Below are positions 1 to 8,821 of a stretch of DNA of 64,000 nucleotides, piece after piece (positions within the stretch are counted from its first letter, which is position 1; every line of letters begins with the position of its first letter). Below the pieces are notes generated by a model. The model did no database searches. It was not told the DNA's origin and was given only the letters and a program-made list of their open reading frames with translations. This stretch comes from Site-B1 sp963827785 (GTDB lineage: Bacteria > Bacteroidota > Bacteroidia > Flavobacteriales > Flavobacteriaceae): positions 186,001-250,000 of the forward strand of contig CAWHCT010000018.1 in NCBI GenBank assembly GCA_963827785.1. The letters are read 5' to 3'. The translations under genes were made by a program, and so were the position numbers.

Positions 1-590
1 AGACCTGTTTTAAATCTGCCATCTTTAATTGATGCCTGAATTGATCCATTAGCAAAATAGTCATTATGGGAAAAAGAAATGTCTACAGCATGCTTTCCGT
101 TAATCATAATAATACTTTTCAATTCCTCAACCTTATTGAAATACCTGTTTAATGCTGTGATAATAGATTTATCACTTATGATATTCAAATTTGCGCCAGA
201 TTTTAAATCTTCATAAGCTGAATTATTTGGTTCAAAATCCGAATAGATTGCTTTTGTTGCAAGAGCAATTTGTGTTCCAGCTTCTACCTTTTGAACATTG
301 TCTTGAAGTAACAGCCTCACAGATTGATTTGAAGCTTTCAGACGATTTACGGCTAAGGCTAATAGATTATTTGTTTGTTCCTTATCTAATTTAGCGTCTT
401 CTAAAAGTCTGCAATAATATTCGTTTTCTAATTTTAATTGTTTTCGAGAATCATTCCAATCATTTAATTGCAATGCGATTAAGATTCCAATAACAACAAG
501 TATAATTTCTCCAATCGCGTATTTAAAATACTTTCCAGTTTTTCCTTCTGAAAGCAACTGTTGTCGTATGTGTCTGAAGAACTTAATCAT
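1..590 (-). CDS. DUF6090 family membrane protein (partial, runs off window start)
   Basis: The open frame on the minus strand starts at the ATG at 588-590 and continues past base 1, giving about 196 residues without a stop. The N-terminus reads MIKFFRHIRQQLLSEGKTGK, followed by one transmembrane helix (about residues 25-43, rich in I, V and L and ending ALQLNDWND). This short basic head plus a single helix followed by NxWN is the hallmark of the DUF6090 family, common in Flavobacteria and of unknown function. The rest is a soluble, helical, probably periplasmic region. A paralogue lies at 3966-5246 and 5' remnants of further copies lie at 583-699 and 2154-2207. The C-terminus is outside the window, so total length is unknown. 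Confidence 0.85.
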   Translation of the reverse strand, partial: MIKFFRHIRQQLLSEGKTGKYFKYAIGEIILVVIGILIALQLNDWNDSRKQLKLENEYYCRLLEDAKLDKEQTNNLLALAVNRLKASNQSVRLLLQDNVQKVEAGTQIALATKAIYSDFEPNNSAYEDLKSGANLNIISDKSIITALNRYFNKVEELKSIIMINGKHAVDISFSHNDYFANGSIQASIKDGRFKTG

Positions 591-699
591 GATATGTGTA
601 TTTTATTTTTCCGCAAGCGGCTATCTCAACCAAAGGTCTACCAGACCTTTGATTTTGCTTTGCAGAATTAAGTTTCGATAATCTAAAAATTTTTATCAT
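583..699 (-). pseudogene. Remnant of a DUF6090 gene 5' end ahead of the intact copy
   Basis: A 38-codon open frame starts MIKIFR, matching the first residues of the DUF6090 proteins (MIKFFR, MIKLFR), and then diverges. The bases just upstream (about 700-715) match those upstream of the DUF6090 gene at 5246, including ATTGGTTGGTCATAAT. The frame ends overlapping the start of the intact gene. I read it as a start-region remnant left by recombination; it could also be a short untranslated leader. Confidence 0.4.
631..651. repeat. Perfect 9-bp inverted repeat (hairpin)
   Basis: CAAAGGTCT and AGACCTTTG are separated by three bases. It lies about 40 bp upstream of the minus-strand DUF6090 start. 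There is no T-run, so it is not an obvious terminator; it may be a small dispersed palindrome or an mRNA leader hairpin. Confidence 0.6.
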
Positions 700-871
700 T
701 GGTTGGTCATAATGAAGGGTAGCGCCTAGCTAAACGCAATTCTGATTTGTGAATGAAAAGATAATAAATTCGTTAAAAATGATTTGAGAAATTGACTAAT
801 TTCTGCATACAGATATTCGTTATAGAATCAAATATTAAAAATCTATTGAATTTTTATCCGGACGATGCTTT

Positions 872-2021
872 TTACTCTTTATCAATCTCGTCAGAAATGG
901 ATTTTATAAAATTATTGACAGCTAAATGCCGCACGTTACTATCGGCTTCAGGCCATGCACTGTTAATAGCAATTACCAGTTTCCTTGTAGGGTCGATATG
1001 GATCATCTGACCATGGATTCCTAAAGCCTCGAAACTACTGCCATAAAAAATCCACCATCCGTATCCATAGCCCCCACCGGGCCAGAGTGGAACTTGTATT
1101 TGGGTCGCTGTCTTGAACCAATCATCTGGCACAATGGATTCCCCATTAATGCGTCCGTCTTCGAGAACGAATTGTCCGAACCTTGCAAAATCGCGGAGAG
1201 GCATCTGAAGACAACAGCCTGCCATTTCCTGGCCGGTCCGATCCAGTCTCCAGGTGGCTGTCTGCTCCATACCATAAGGCATCCATATCTTGGATGACAG
1301 GTAGTGGGACAAGGTTTGTTGCGTTGCAGCACTGATAAGGGTACCTAACAGGTGGGTTTCACCTGTACTATAGTTAAACTTTTTACCGGGTTCTGCCTCG
1401 GCTGGCAAACGCCGCATATAACTTACTGTTGCATTCATACCTGGTTCTATGGAATCTTTATCAAACCTGGCGATGTCAGAATCCGGAGCTGTGTAGTTCT
1501 CGTTCCATCGTATACCGGTAGTCATGGTAAGGAGATGGCGGATTTTCACACTATCGTAGGCGCTCCCTTTTAAATCGGCGATGTAGTCAGTTACGTAGTC
1601 GTCTACGCTTTTGATATATCCATCCTTTATGGCAGCACCCACAAGGGTACTCGCTACTGACTTTGCAACAGACAATGACGACCATCGGTTTGTTTCGCTG
1701 TGCCCAAGCGCATAACGTTCCAATCGTATCTTACCGTCCTGTAAAATGATGAAGCCGGCTACTTTCTGTTCCTTTATAAAATCTTCCAATGCTTTTTCTT
1801 TTGTTCCGCCTGCGGCTAAATGCGGCAATAGGCAATCCCTGTGGAAGCTCGTGTACTTTGCTCCCCTTCGGCACTTCATGTTCTTCCTGTTTCTGATGGG
1901 GTGCGTTTTTTGAAATTGAATCCGAGTTGGAATTACTTTGGGCAAGGGAGGAAGACCCCAGGGTCAGCAAAACGGCCAAAACGGTCACTGATAGCATCTG
2001 TGATTTAAGAATTATTCGCAT
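872..2021 (-). CDS. Serine hydrolase, beta-lactamase/class C fold, secreted (one frameshift)
   Basis: The gene starts at 2021 with a signal peptide (MRIILKSQMLSVTVLAVLLT, cleavage after SLAQ). Its frame then breaks near 1814-1815, where one extra C on the coding strand (GCATTTAGC-C-GCAGGCGGA) shifts it. Removing that base joins it to the catalytic domain and gives 382 residues, the usual length for this family. The catalytic domain shows the SxxK motif (SVAK), a YST motif at the YxN position and an HGQ box near the C-terminus. Such proteins are periplasmic or lipoprotein esterases, DD-peptidases or beta-lactamase relatives; the substrate cannot be told from sequence. Base composition is richer in GC than its neighbours, which may indicate separate acquisition. 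Confidence 0.8.
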
Positions 2022-2153
2022 GATTTAAGTTTGTTTTTTCACTCATCAGAGCATTATTAATCTGATTTATCTCTCTTAAATATACAAAGAATGGTTGTAT
2101 GGGAAAGCACAAGGTGGCCTCCTGTCGTGGTCGACATAACCAATTAAACCGTC

Positions 2154-2207
2154 CTATCCATATCCAATTGAATATTTTAGATACTTTCCTGTTTTACCTT
2201 CTGAAAG
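2154..2207 (-). pseudogene. Fossil of DUF6090 N-terminal coding region
   Basis: Eighteen minus-strand codons read LSEGKTGKYLKYSIGYG then stop. This is nearly identical to residues 13-28 of the DUF6090 protein at 1-590 (LSEGKTGKYFKYAIG). The similarity stops abruptly at 2207, a few bases from the conserved joint sequence (TATACGGTGTTGAAAGCAG, about 2218-2236) that follows the next gene's stop codon. No remainder of the gene is present. Confidence 0.6.
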
Positions 2208-2241
2208 TATTTTTTATATACGGTGTTGAAAGCAGTTTTTA

Positions 2242-3171
2242 TTAATCCGGTCTTAATTCGAGTTGCTGCTTATATTCTTTTTCATCAAAGTAGCCGATTG
2301 ATTTTTGAATGAAGCCTTTGGCATTGATCGTCCATTCCTCAAATCCGCTAATGTTCACTTTATTCCCAGTCCCATTGGTTCCGTTATTTGTTCCTGTCAG
2401 AGTCCAATAGAATCGTGTTTTGTCCGATTTAGTAATTAGACTATCCATTGAAACAACCATATCCGGAAAAGCATCCATAAACCCTTTCACAACATTTGTT
2501 ATTGCTTCAGTACCTTCTGCTGGTGAGCCATCATTTATCTGTAGAACTCCATCTTCAGCGAAAAATGATGAGACAAAATTGGGTCTTTGACTGCACCACA
2601 CTTGGGCGTAACTCTTGGCAAAAATCTCCAAATCAAATTTTTTCAACTCTTCTGGCAAGCGTGTATTTGTGAATGAGATGTTAATGAATTTCCATTCACC
2701 ATCTTCCTTTATTAGAGTGAAATTGTCGATGTTATTTGTCCGTGGGACACCATATGAATGTAGGGTAGCATCAGCCCACACAAAAGCAATTTGCCCCTTA
2801 TTTATGAGGATTTTATACTCATTCACGGGTTCGTAAAAGGGCTTCCGTTCTCGATTTTTTTGTGATTCAAAATATTCTTCAATTGTAATGACAGAATTTT
2901 TAGAGGTCCCATCTCGAATTATTGCACTTGCCAGGTTTGCCTTATCTGAAATGATGGAATCTAACGCCTTAAAGTCAGAATTACCTACAAGCATCAATAA
3001 TTTTTCTACAATGGCTTTTATTTCTTGTTCCTCCGGATTCAGTATTTTTTCGTCTTGTGCTTCAATAACATTTTCCGCCAATGTAGTTTTGTCTTGATTT
3101 GACTGACAACTGATAAATAAGCAGGAAAGTACTACAAGAGATACTATTACACTTCTCAATGTTGTTTTCAT
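2242..3171 (-). CDS. Lipoprotein with two NTF2/SnoaL-like domains
   Basis: I start the gene at the ATG at 3169-3171, because it opens a clean SPII signal (MKTTLRSVIVSLVVLSCLFI, then S-C). The longer frame to 3252 adds only a basic, unlikely N-terminus. About 309 residues follow. Residues roughly 45-170 and 180-305 each look like an NTF2/SnoaL-type alpha+beta domain: the first has a KxDGEWKF strand and the second the FFAEDGVL and GTEAI patterns typical of SnoaL-like or ketosteroid isomerase-like proteins. The function is unknown; such lipoproteins are usually envelope-bound small-molecule-binding or hydrolase-like proteins. The stop is followed within a few bases by the conserved intergenic joint sequence shared with other genes here. 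Confidence 0.65.
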   Translation of the reverse strand: MKTTLRSVIVSLVVLSCLFISCQSNQDKTTLAENVIEAQDEKILNPEEQEIKAIVEKLLMLVGNSDFKALDSIISDKANLASAIIRDGTSKNSVITIEEYFESQKNRERKPFYEPVNEYKILINKGQIAFVWADATLHSYGVPRTNNIDNFTLIKEDGEWKFINISFTNTRLPEELKKFDLEIFAKSYAQVWCSQRPNFVSSFFAEDGVLQINDGSPAEGTEAITNVVKGFMDAFPDMVVSMDSLITKSDKTRFYWTLTGTNNGTNGTGNKVNISGFEEWTINAKGFIQKSIGYFDEKEYKQQLELRPD

Positions 3172-3294
3172 AATTATTTTTGTTAAATGTCTATTTCGTT
3201 CGGTTTTCGGCTTTCCCATTTTTATTTTGAGTTTTGTTTTTAGGTACGACACGGAACGTGTTTGTGTATGATTTCATTGCGTGCTGGCTTTTCA

Positions 3295-3717
3295 CTACAT
3301 GTTATCAGTCCAAGGGTTGTAAGAACCAAAGTTCCATATATATTCTTCAGTATCCTTGCATGTATAGCCTCGTCCACCGTATTCTTCATCTCTAATTTCT
3401 ATTATAATTTTTGCTCCCACTGCAACGGCTTTTTCATAATGGTCATCAATTTTATCGACTACAATATAAGGTGCTTGAGTGTTATTTCCGTTGAGGCTTT
3501 CGGGTGTTTTTACTAGTTTTCCATATTCGTTTTCATTTTCAGAACTTAGCATAATCATAGAATTACCAAATGTCAGTTGTGCGTGGGCAATGGTATTATT
3601 CTCTCCTTCGACTATGAGGTGTTTTTCAAATCCGAATGCCTTGCAAAGCCAGTCAATCGCCGTTCGGGCATTTTTGTATCGTATTGTCGGGATAATGCAT
3701 GCTTTATTATCTTTCAT
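3295..3717 (-). CDS. VOC family protein (glyoxalase/bleomycin resistance-like)
   Basis: The 140-residue protein has the compact two-module beta-alpha-beta-beta-beta fold of the vicinal oxygen chelate superfamily. It opens with the PTIRYKNARTAIDWLCKAFG pattern typical of PhnB/YaeR-like members (fold repeat 1) and has a second module from about residue 75 (APYIVVDKIDDHYEKAVAVG), ending in WNFGSYNPW. Members bind small molecules or catalyse glyoxalase- and dioxygenase-type reactions; the substrate is unknown. It is a solitary cytoplasmic gene among the minus-strand cassette-like units. Confidence 0.8.
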   Translation of the reverse strand: MKDNKACIIPTIRYKNARTAIDWLCKAFGFEKHLIVEGENNTIAHAQLTFGNSMIMLSSENENEYGKLVKTPESLNGNNTQAPYIVVDKIDDHYEKAVAVGAKIIIEIRDEEYGGRGYTCKDTEEYIWNFGSYNPWTDNM

Positions 3718-3805
3718 CTTTTCTTGATTCGTTTTCTAAAAGTTCAAGTTACAGCAAAGTGGTTATTTTATTTCTAACTGATTAAAAAAGCTTCTATTTT
3801 TTAGC

Positions 3806-3842
3806 TGTCTTGTCCTGAAATATGGCTACAGGTTAAAATTGT
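3806..3842. repeat. 37-bp direct repeat, copy 1
   Basis: This 37-bp sequence (TGTCTTGTCCTGAAATATGG at its start) recurs at 6329-6365 with about four mismatches in the same orientation. The two copies bracket the DUF6090 and YD-like lipoprotein genes. They could be ends of a lost mobile element or parts of a cassette joint. Confidence 0.6.
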
Positions 3843-3859
3843 CCCGACAGCTATCGGGA
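3843..3859. repeat. Dispersed palindrome CCCGACAGCTATCGGGA
   Basis: An imperfect palindrome of the CCCGATA-N-TATCGGG type. Relatives occur at 12535-12551 and 54387-54403, always in intergenic DNA. Confidence 0.55.
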
Positions 3860-3860
3860 A

Positions 3861-3915
3861 AGCAACTAATTTAGTAAACTAATACGAACCCGAGAAAATT
3901 CCGAAGGAATTTTCC
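3861..3915. repeat. Conserved intergenic block, copy 1
   Basis: These 55 bp match 5307-5361 with a single mismatch. The block starts AGCAACTAATTTAG, a 14-mer also found at 8847, and ends in an inverted repeat (AAAATTCC-GAA-GGAATTTT). It lies downstream of the DUF6090 gene's stop and upstream of the VOC gene. Confidence 0.8.
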
Positions 3916-3965
3916 TAGTAGACTTGAAACAAGCAAATACTTATACACGTTATTAGCCTTAGTTT

Positions 3966-5246
3966 TTATTTTATGTATTCAATGTTTCTAACACTAATTT
4001 TATTTGCATCGTCTATAAGTATAAAACTTGCAACAATGAATAATTCTTTTAGATTTGTGGGTTTAAATTCTGAAAGTGGAATCTCATAAGTTTCCCATTT
4101 GCTTGATAAGGTTAAAGGAACTTTAGTTTCTGAACCATCATCTGGAGCATCAGCGTCTTTTAATGCGACTGAAACAGTTTCTCCACCTTTATCACCTTTT
4201 AATTCTAATTTGAGAGTCTTATAACTTGAAAAATCTTTTGTAGGTCTTTCAACCAATGCGTTTGAAGGATTTCTAAAGTATACAACTGTCCATTCATTTT
4301 TTGGAACATCTATAGTGAACTCATTTATTCCATAAATCATTTCAAAAGGTGTATTGCCCGCCGATGCATATCCAGTATTAAAAAACTTACCATTTTCAGC
4401 ACCATTTGTAAGCACTTTAGAATAACCTACTGTGCCACTAATGTCGAAAAATTCCTCTAAGTTTTTAGCTGTACTATCATCAAAAGTTTTGATATTATTC
4501 TCAATCAGGCGTACAATTTCGTTTCCAATTATATTAAGATTTTCCAATTGTACAATTAAGGCAGGTCCTTTTAAATATGTTTGGTTGTACAATGCAATGG
4601 CAGTAGGATGAAATAATATATCTTTTAAGTATGGTTGCAAGTTTGTTAATTCTTGTTTATCGCCAATATAATCAGGATAAGTTATGTAGATAATTTTTTC
4701 AAATCCTTGACTGGAAAAATCGCTATATGCATTCCGTAGAATTTCATTATAGTCTTTTTCTTTAATCACAATTTCTTGAACGAGATTATAATATTTATAT
4801 ATTAGATTTTCTATATCCTGACCTTGCAACTTCCTTAAGTATCCTGAATTTTTAATGGATTCAAAACCACTCAAATCTGCAGTAAAATAGTCAAAATTCG
4901 ATATGGCAGATAATGTTTCAGATGCAAATTTGATATCGGTTCTTTCTAAGTAGTCTGAACGAATCATAGTCCAAGTCATATGAGGTATTCTGGTAATCAC
5001 ATTAACTCTATTCGTTTTTAGAAATTCTACTTTTTTAATATCCTCTTTAATATTTTTAGATATGCTATTGAGGTATCCGGTTAATGCAACTTGTTCAAGT
5101 TTTTTTTGATTCCAGTTATTGATTTGAAGCGCAATAAGTATACCTATAACCACTAATACAATCTCTCCAATAGCATACAGCAGATATTTACTAAACTTAT
5201 TTTCAGTTAAAAGACGTTGCCGAATTTTTCTAAATAATTTTATCAT
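3966..5246 (-). CDS. DUF6090 family protein with C-terminal beta-sandwich extension
   Basis: The N-terminus (MIKLFRKIRQRLLTENKFSK) and single helix ending ALQINNWN define a DUF6090 protein. The first 250 or so residues form the usual helical periplasmic part. Residues from about 270 to the end (426) are different: a Ser/Thr/Gly-rich, strand-rich region with YKTLKLELKGDKGG, TVSVALKDAD and WETYEIPLSEF. This is the pattern of a jelly-roll carbohydrate-binding or CIA30-like domain. Family members normally stop at about 240-260 residues, so this looks like a fusion. The role is unknown; the layout suggests an inner-membrane anchor presenting a ligand-binding domain in the periplasm. Confidence 0.75.
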   Translation of the reverse strand: MIKLFRKIRQRLLTENKFSKYLLYAIGEIVLVVIGILIALQINNWNQKKLEQVALTGYLNSISKNIKEDIKKVEFLKTNRVNVITRIPHMTWTMIRSDYLERTDIKFASETLSAISNFDYFTADLSGFESIKNSGYLRKLQGQDIENLIYKYYNLVQEIVIKEKDYNEILRNAYSDFSSQGFEKIIYITYPDYIGDKQELTNLQPYLKDILFHPTAIALYNQTYLKGPALIVQLENLNIIGNEIVRLIENNIKTFDDSTAKNLEEFFDISGTVGYSKVLTNGAENGKFFNTGYASAGNTPFEMIYGINEFTIDVPKNEWTVVYFRNPSNALVERPTKDFSSYKTLKLELKGDKGGETVSVALKDADAPDDGSETKVPLTLSSKWETYEIPLSEFKPTNLKELFIVASFILIDDANKISVRNIEYIK

Positions 5247-5306
5247 TGGTTTATTGGTTGGTCATAATTAAGGCTAACGGTTAGTGTAAGAACTGTTGTG
5301 TGGTTA

Positions 5307-5361
5307 AGCAACTAATTTAGTAAACAAATACGAACCCGAGAAAATTCCGAAGGAATTTTCC
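5307..5361. repeat. Conserved intergenic block, copy 2
   Basis: It matches 3861-3915 at 54 of 55 positions, including the hairpin AAAATTCC-GAA-GGAATTTT. It sits between the stop of the downstream-lying lipoprotein gene and the start of the DUF6090 gene. It is followed by TTATACACGGTGTTG (about 5389), which abuts the stop codon of the next gene, as at 2218 and 3950. Confidence 0.8.
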
Positions 5362-5412
5362 AAATAAGCAACGACCAAAGTAATTAATTATACACGGTGT
5401 TGTAAACAGTTT

Positions 5413-6318
5413 TTATTCCCAAGTATAAGTGATGATTTCGGAATAGGTATTTGTGTTAATAATGTTTATCCTTTTTGAAATAATGTAACCATTTATATCA
5501 AATGAATAATCAATATAATCTCTATAATTCCATCCGTTGAATTGATACCACTGAATTCTTTCTGGATACCTATTCCCTTGCTGATTTACAAGAACTTCTT
5601 TCAACAGAAAAAAACTACTACTATTAAACAAAACATTATAATCAAAAAGAGCATTGAAGTGTGTATTTTTTTCTTTATTACCATAGATAACGTTTAAATC
5701 AATATCAGTTGTATCATAAAGTCCCGGTTCGTAGGGTCCACTTCCTGAAATACAATTGCCTTCATCGTCATATGAGAATACCATATCAGATACTAATTCA
5801 TTCGAACTAAAAATTTTGACTCCTGTAATTAAATTGTTTGATAACGTTAATTCTACCATACGATTACTTATATCATCATAAATAATAGTAATAGAATTAT
5901 TTCCATATGTTACCATTCTATTTGAGTTATTTTGATAATTTAAAGTACCATCATCTGCATTGTACACATTAAATATTTCTTCAATATTTGAAATTTTGTT
6001 ATCGTTGTTATATGATATATTTTTTATCATTTCAAAGTTTGAATTATCATCATTATATTGATAATCTATTACTTGAATAAGATTATTAGAACTGTTATAG
6101 CCATAAGAACTTTCAACTAATCCATTTTCATCATTTATTTCAATTAAATCATCATTTGTATCATATACTAAGTTTTGAGTTAGTCTAACTTGACCATTAA
6201 CATTATAAATAATTTTAGTTAGTTTTTTTTGAGAATTGCTATTATCACCGTTATCAGATGAGCAACATATTAATGTTAATCCGAGTATTATTCCAAAAAA
6301 AATATTTAAATTTTTCAT
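5413..6318 (-). CDS. Lipoprotein with YD/RHS-like beta repeats
   Basis: The protein has 301 residues with an SPII signal (MKNLNIFFGIILGLTLICC, lipid-modified Cys at 18 or 19, then SSDNGDNSNS). The mature part is rich in Asn, Tyr and Asp and carries repeated short strands of the type 'LVYDTNDDLIEI', 'ISYNNDNKISNI', 'FSYDDEGNCIS'. These resemble the DUF4595/RHS-like YD repeats found in many Bacteroidota lipoproteins. It is probably displayed on the cell surface or on the inner face of the outer membrane. No enzymatic motif is visible. It lies between copies of the conserved intergenic block. Confidence 0.7.
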   Translation of the reverse strand: MKNLNIFFGIILGLTLICCSSDNGDNSNSQKKLTKIIYNVNGQVRLTQNLVYDTNDDLIEINDENGLVESSYGYNSSNNLIQVIDYQYNDDNSNFEMIKNISYNNDNKISNIEEIFNVYNADDGTLNYQNNSNRMVTYGNNSITIIYDDISNRMVELTLSNNLITGVKIFSSNELVSDMVFSYDDEGNCISGSGPYEPGLYDTTDIDLNVIYGNKEKNTHFNALFDYNVLFNSSSFFLLKEVLVNQQGNRYPERIQWYQFNGWNYRDYIDYSFDINGYIISKRINIINTNTYSEIITYTWE

Positions 6319-6669
6319 TTCGTCAAAATGTCTTGTACTGAAAAATGGCTACAGGTCAGAATTGTTTACAACTTGTTTATATAGTTTTATTATAGGTCAT
6401 TATCCCACCAAATTAGTGTTATTAATGATATGTTTTTGACATTTATTAATACTTAATATTAGTTTCAAATATCTAATTAAGTAAGAAATATTGCACTATT
6501 TTATGATTTAAATCATTCGTTCAAAAAAAAGATCTTATAACATTCTGCAGGGTCTTCCATCCTGTTAGGCTTTCCTTATTTCTTAAAAATAGTTATTAAA
6601 GTACATCTTGTATTCCTTTGAAGTGAATAATAATGATACTTCATTTTTCTTATTTAGTAAGAAATTCTG
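6319..6669. other. Non-coding gap with a direct-repeat copy
   Basis: There is no plausible gene here. The gap holds the second copy of the 37-bp direct repeat (6329-6365). It also holds a short echo of the 3' end of the next gene: minus-strand GCAATATTTCTTACTTAATT at about 6477-6496, against GCAGAATTTCTTACTAAATA at about 6652-6671. Confidence 0.5.
6329..6365. repeat. 37-bp direct repeat, copy 2
   Basis: The partner of 3806-3842; about 33 of 37 positions are identical, in the same orientation. Together they bracket a 2.5-kb segment with two genes. Confidence 0.6.
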
Positions 6670-7680
6670 CTATTCTAATATTTCTAATTGTGCTATTATT
6701 TGTTCTTCAGTTACCGGATATTCCTTGCCCATTCTTATGGTTTGATAAACATCTTCAAAGACATTAATGTAACTTGCTTTTTTTGCTGCGATTTTCTCTT
6801 GTTTTTTTACCCCATTCGAATCTATAGTTGTTAAAAGTCCTTCACTGTCAGGTAATTCTACACCATACAATAAATTGTCAGGCAGCATTCCATCATTTAA
6901 TTGATTTTCCTGAACATCAGTTCGGTTCTTTTTATAGGTTCCCAATGTGCCGTGAATCATAAATGCGGGTTGCGGATCTGCAACCAAAAAACTGATTGTT
7001 ACAAACACTTGCAAATTATTAGGGTACATTAAATGAATATGTACAAAATCAACTACTTTAGTGTTATGACGAACATATGCGGGGTATTTAGACCATTTTA
7101 AAGGTATCCCAAACATTGAAATTACACCGTCAATAGTATGCGAACCCAAATTATAAATAACACCACTTCCAGGCCCAGGAACTTCTTTCCAGCTATTTTT
7201 ATTAATAGTATTACTGTATCTATCGTATCTAAAATGAGCCTCAATTAAATTTCCTAATTTACCAGATTCGACCACTTTTTTCACAGAAAGAAAATCACTA
7301 TCATACCTTCGGTTTTGAAAAGGTAGCACCAATACACCGTTCTTTTTTGCTTCTTTAAATAGTTCTTTTGCTTGAGAAGACGCAGCAGTAAAAGGTTTAT
7401 CAACCATTACGTGTTTATGGGCTTTAATTGCCTTTAAAGCGAATTCAAAATGTGTTTCATTTGGTGTATTTACTATTACAAGTTCAATAGAATTATCTAA
7501 TAAAAGTTCATCGATAGAATCGTAACTTTTCACGTTTGGGTACTCTAAATGTGCCTTTTTTATAGACCTTTCTACAACTGCCGTAAATTCAAAAGCAGAA
7601 TGATACTTAAGAAGAGGAGCATGAAAAACCCTACCTGACACTCCAAAAGATAATATTCCTGTTTTAATTATTTTATTCAT
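6670..7680 (-). CDS. Gfo/Idh/MocA family NAD(P)-dependent oxidoreductase
   Basis: The 336-residue protein has an N-terminal Rossmann fold (GILSFGVSGRVFHAPLL) and the catalytic-site lysine in VDKPFT (K95), the family's E/DKP motif. The C-terminal alpha/beta domain includes the GSHTIDGVISMFG helix, with the conserved histidine. Members oxidise or reduce sugars, inositols and related polyols with NAD(P). The substrate is not predictable. The gene lies 62 bp downstream of a second oxidoreductase of the same superfamily (7743-8747), so the two are probably co-transcribed and may act on the same sugar-like compound. The C-terminus ends in QLEILE, slightly short for the family. Confidence 0.85.
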   Translation of the reverse strand: MNKIIKTGILSFGVSGRVFHAPLLKYHSAFEFTAVVERSIKKAHLEYPNVKSYDSIDELLLDNSIELVIVNTPNETHFEFALKAIKAHKHVMVDKPFTAASSQAKELFKEAKKNGVLVLPFQNRRYDSDFLSVKKVVESGKLGNLIEAHFRYDRYSNTINKNSWKEVPGPGSGVIYNLGSHTIDGVISMFGIPLKWSKYPAYVRHNTKVVDFVHIHLMYPNNLQVFVTISFLVADPQPAFMIHGTLGTYKKNRTDVQENQLNDGMLPDNLLYGVELPDSEGLLTTIDSNGVKKQEKIAAKKASYINVFEDVYQTIRMGKEYPVTEEQIIAQLEILE

Positions 7681-7742
7681 CGTTTACTATCCTATTTAAC
7701 TAGTATTTTGATTAAGTCATCCTAACATAAAAACATATGTTC

Positions 7743-8747
7743 TTATATTCCCTTTGCAATTTGATCTAGTACCCAACTTGTCCTAGCTCCAGACACACCC
7801 GTACTAGGGCAAGTACCTTTTCCTCGAAGGTCATCAACAATACTTTGAATAAGTATCTCTTGGATGTATTCAGGAACTTCAAATTCAAATTTCTTAACAG
7901 GTTCATTTTCTATTTCTAAAGTAACGTGATGATCACCCCAAAAAGGAAAAGATATTTGGCCTTTACTGCCAATTATTGTTGTCATTTCATATTGCGAAGC
8001 CTTACTAGTATTAAAAGCCCATAAACCTTTGCCTAAAATTCCATTTTTAAATTTAAAAACACCTACAGTGATATCATCTGCAATATAATTTTTAGATTGA
8101 TTTTCAGAAAACCCTTTGGCTTCTGTTATAGGGCCAAAAATGAAATCGAGTGCATCTAATTGATGTGACGCCAGGTCGTAAAAATAACCGCCACCTGCAA
8201 CCTTAGGGTCAACTCGCCAATTATTAGGAAGGTGATGGGTTCCTACAATTTCATTCTCAATGGTCATTTGAACACTTATATCTATACTTCTAATGTCTCC
8301 AATTGCACCACTATCAATTAATTCCTTTACTTTAAGAATGTTTGGTAGTGTTCTGCGGTAAAAAGCTACATATAAAGGAACATTTGCCTTTTCACATGCT
8401 TCTACCATCGATAGACATTCTTGATGCGAGCGTGCCATTGGCTTTTCTACATAAACCGGTTTGCCAACAGCTGCTGCTTTTATTGTATATTCGGCATGTG
8501 TGCTTGGTGGCGTTGCAATGTAAATAGCATTTACCTCAGGGTCATTTAGTAAATCTTCAGCATTATCATACCACTTTGCAACACCATGGCGTTTGGCAAA
8601 ATCCTTTGCTTTATCAGCATTTCTTCTCATAACAGCTTTTACACTTGAATTGGTTGTTTTTATTAGTGGTTGCCCGCTTTTAGTTTCGCAAACATCGCCT
8701 ACGCCAATAATTCCCCAGCAGATTTCATTCATTAATTTATGAGTCAT
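7743..8747 (-). CDS. Gfo/Idh/MocA family NAD(P)-dependent oxidoreductase
   Basis: The 334-residue protein shows a Rossmann nucleotide-binding loop (WGIIGVGDVCETKSG), the EKP motif with K102 (PVYVEKPMARS) and the DLASHQLDALDFIFG segment with the conserved histidine. It belongs to the trans-dihydrodiol/glucose-fructose oxidoreductase-like group. It is the first gene of a two-gene unit with the oxidoreductase at 6670-7680. The start is the ATG at 8747; a second ATG five codons later is also possible. The 270 bp upstream contain the conserved intergenic 14-mer and a perfect hairpin at 8822-8840. Confidence 0.85.
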   Translation of the reverse strand: MTHKLMNEICWGIIGVGDVCETKSGQPLIKTTNSSVKAVMRRNADKAKDFAKRHGVAKWYDNAEDLLNDPEVNAIYIATPPSTHAEYTIKAAAVGKPVYVEKPMARSHQECLSMVEACEKANVPLYVAFYRRTLPNILKVKELIDSGAIGDIRSIDISVQMTIENEIVGTHHLPNNWRVDPKVAGGGYFYDLASHQLDALDFIFGPITEAKGFSENQSKNYIADDITVGVFKFKNGILGKGLWAFNTSKASQYEMTTIIGSKGQISFPFWGDHHVTLEIENEPVKKFEFEVPEYIQEILIQSIVDDLRGKGTCPSTGVSGARTSWVLDQIAKGI

Positions 8748-8821
8748 TTTATAAATATTTTATCATTGATTTGTAACTTGATTATAATTAAGGTTAACGT
8801 TTTTGTTTATGGTTAGTTGCG

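Noticed and set aside
1021..1573. Several plus- and minus-strand frames inside the beta-lactamase-fold gene
   Set aside because: They are shadows of the real gene, which has all family motifs in its own frame.
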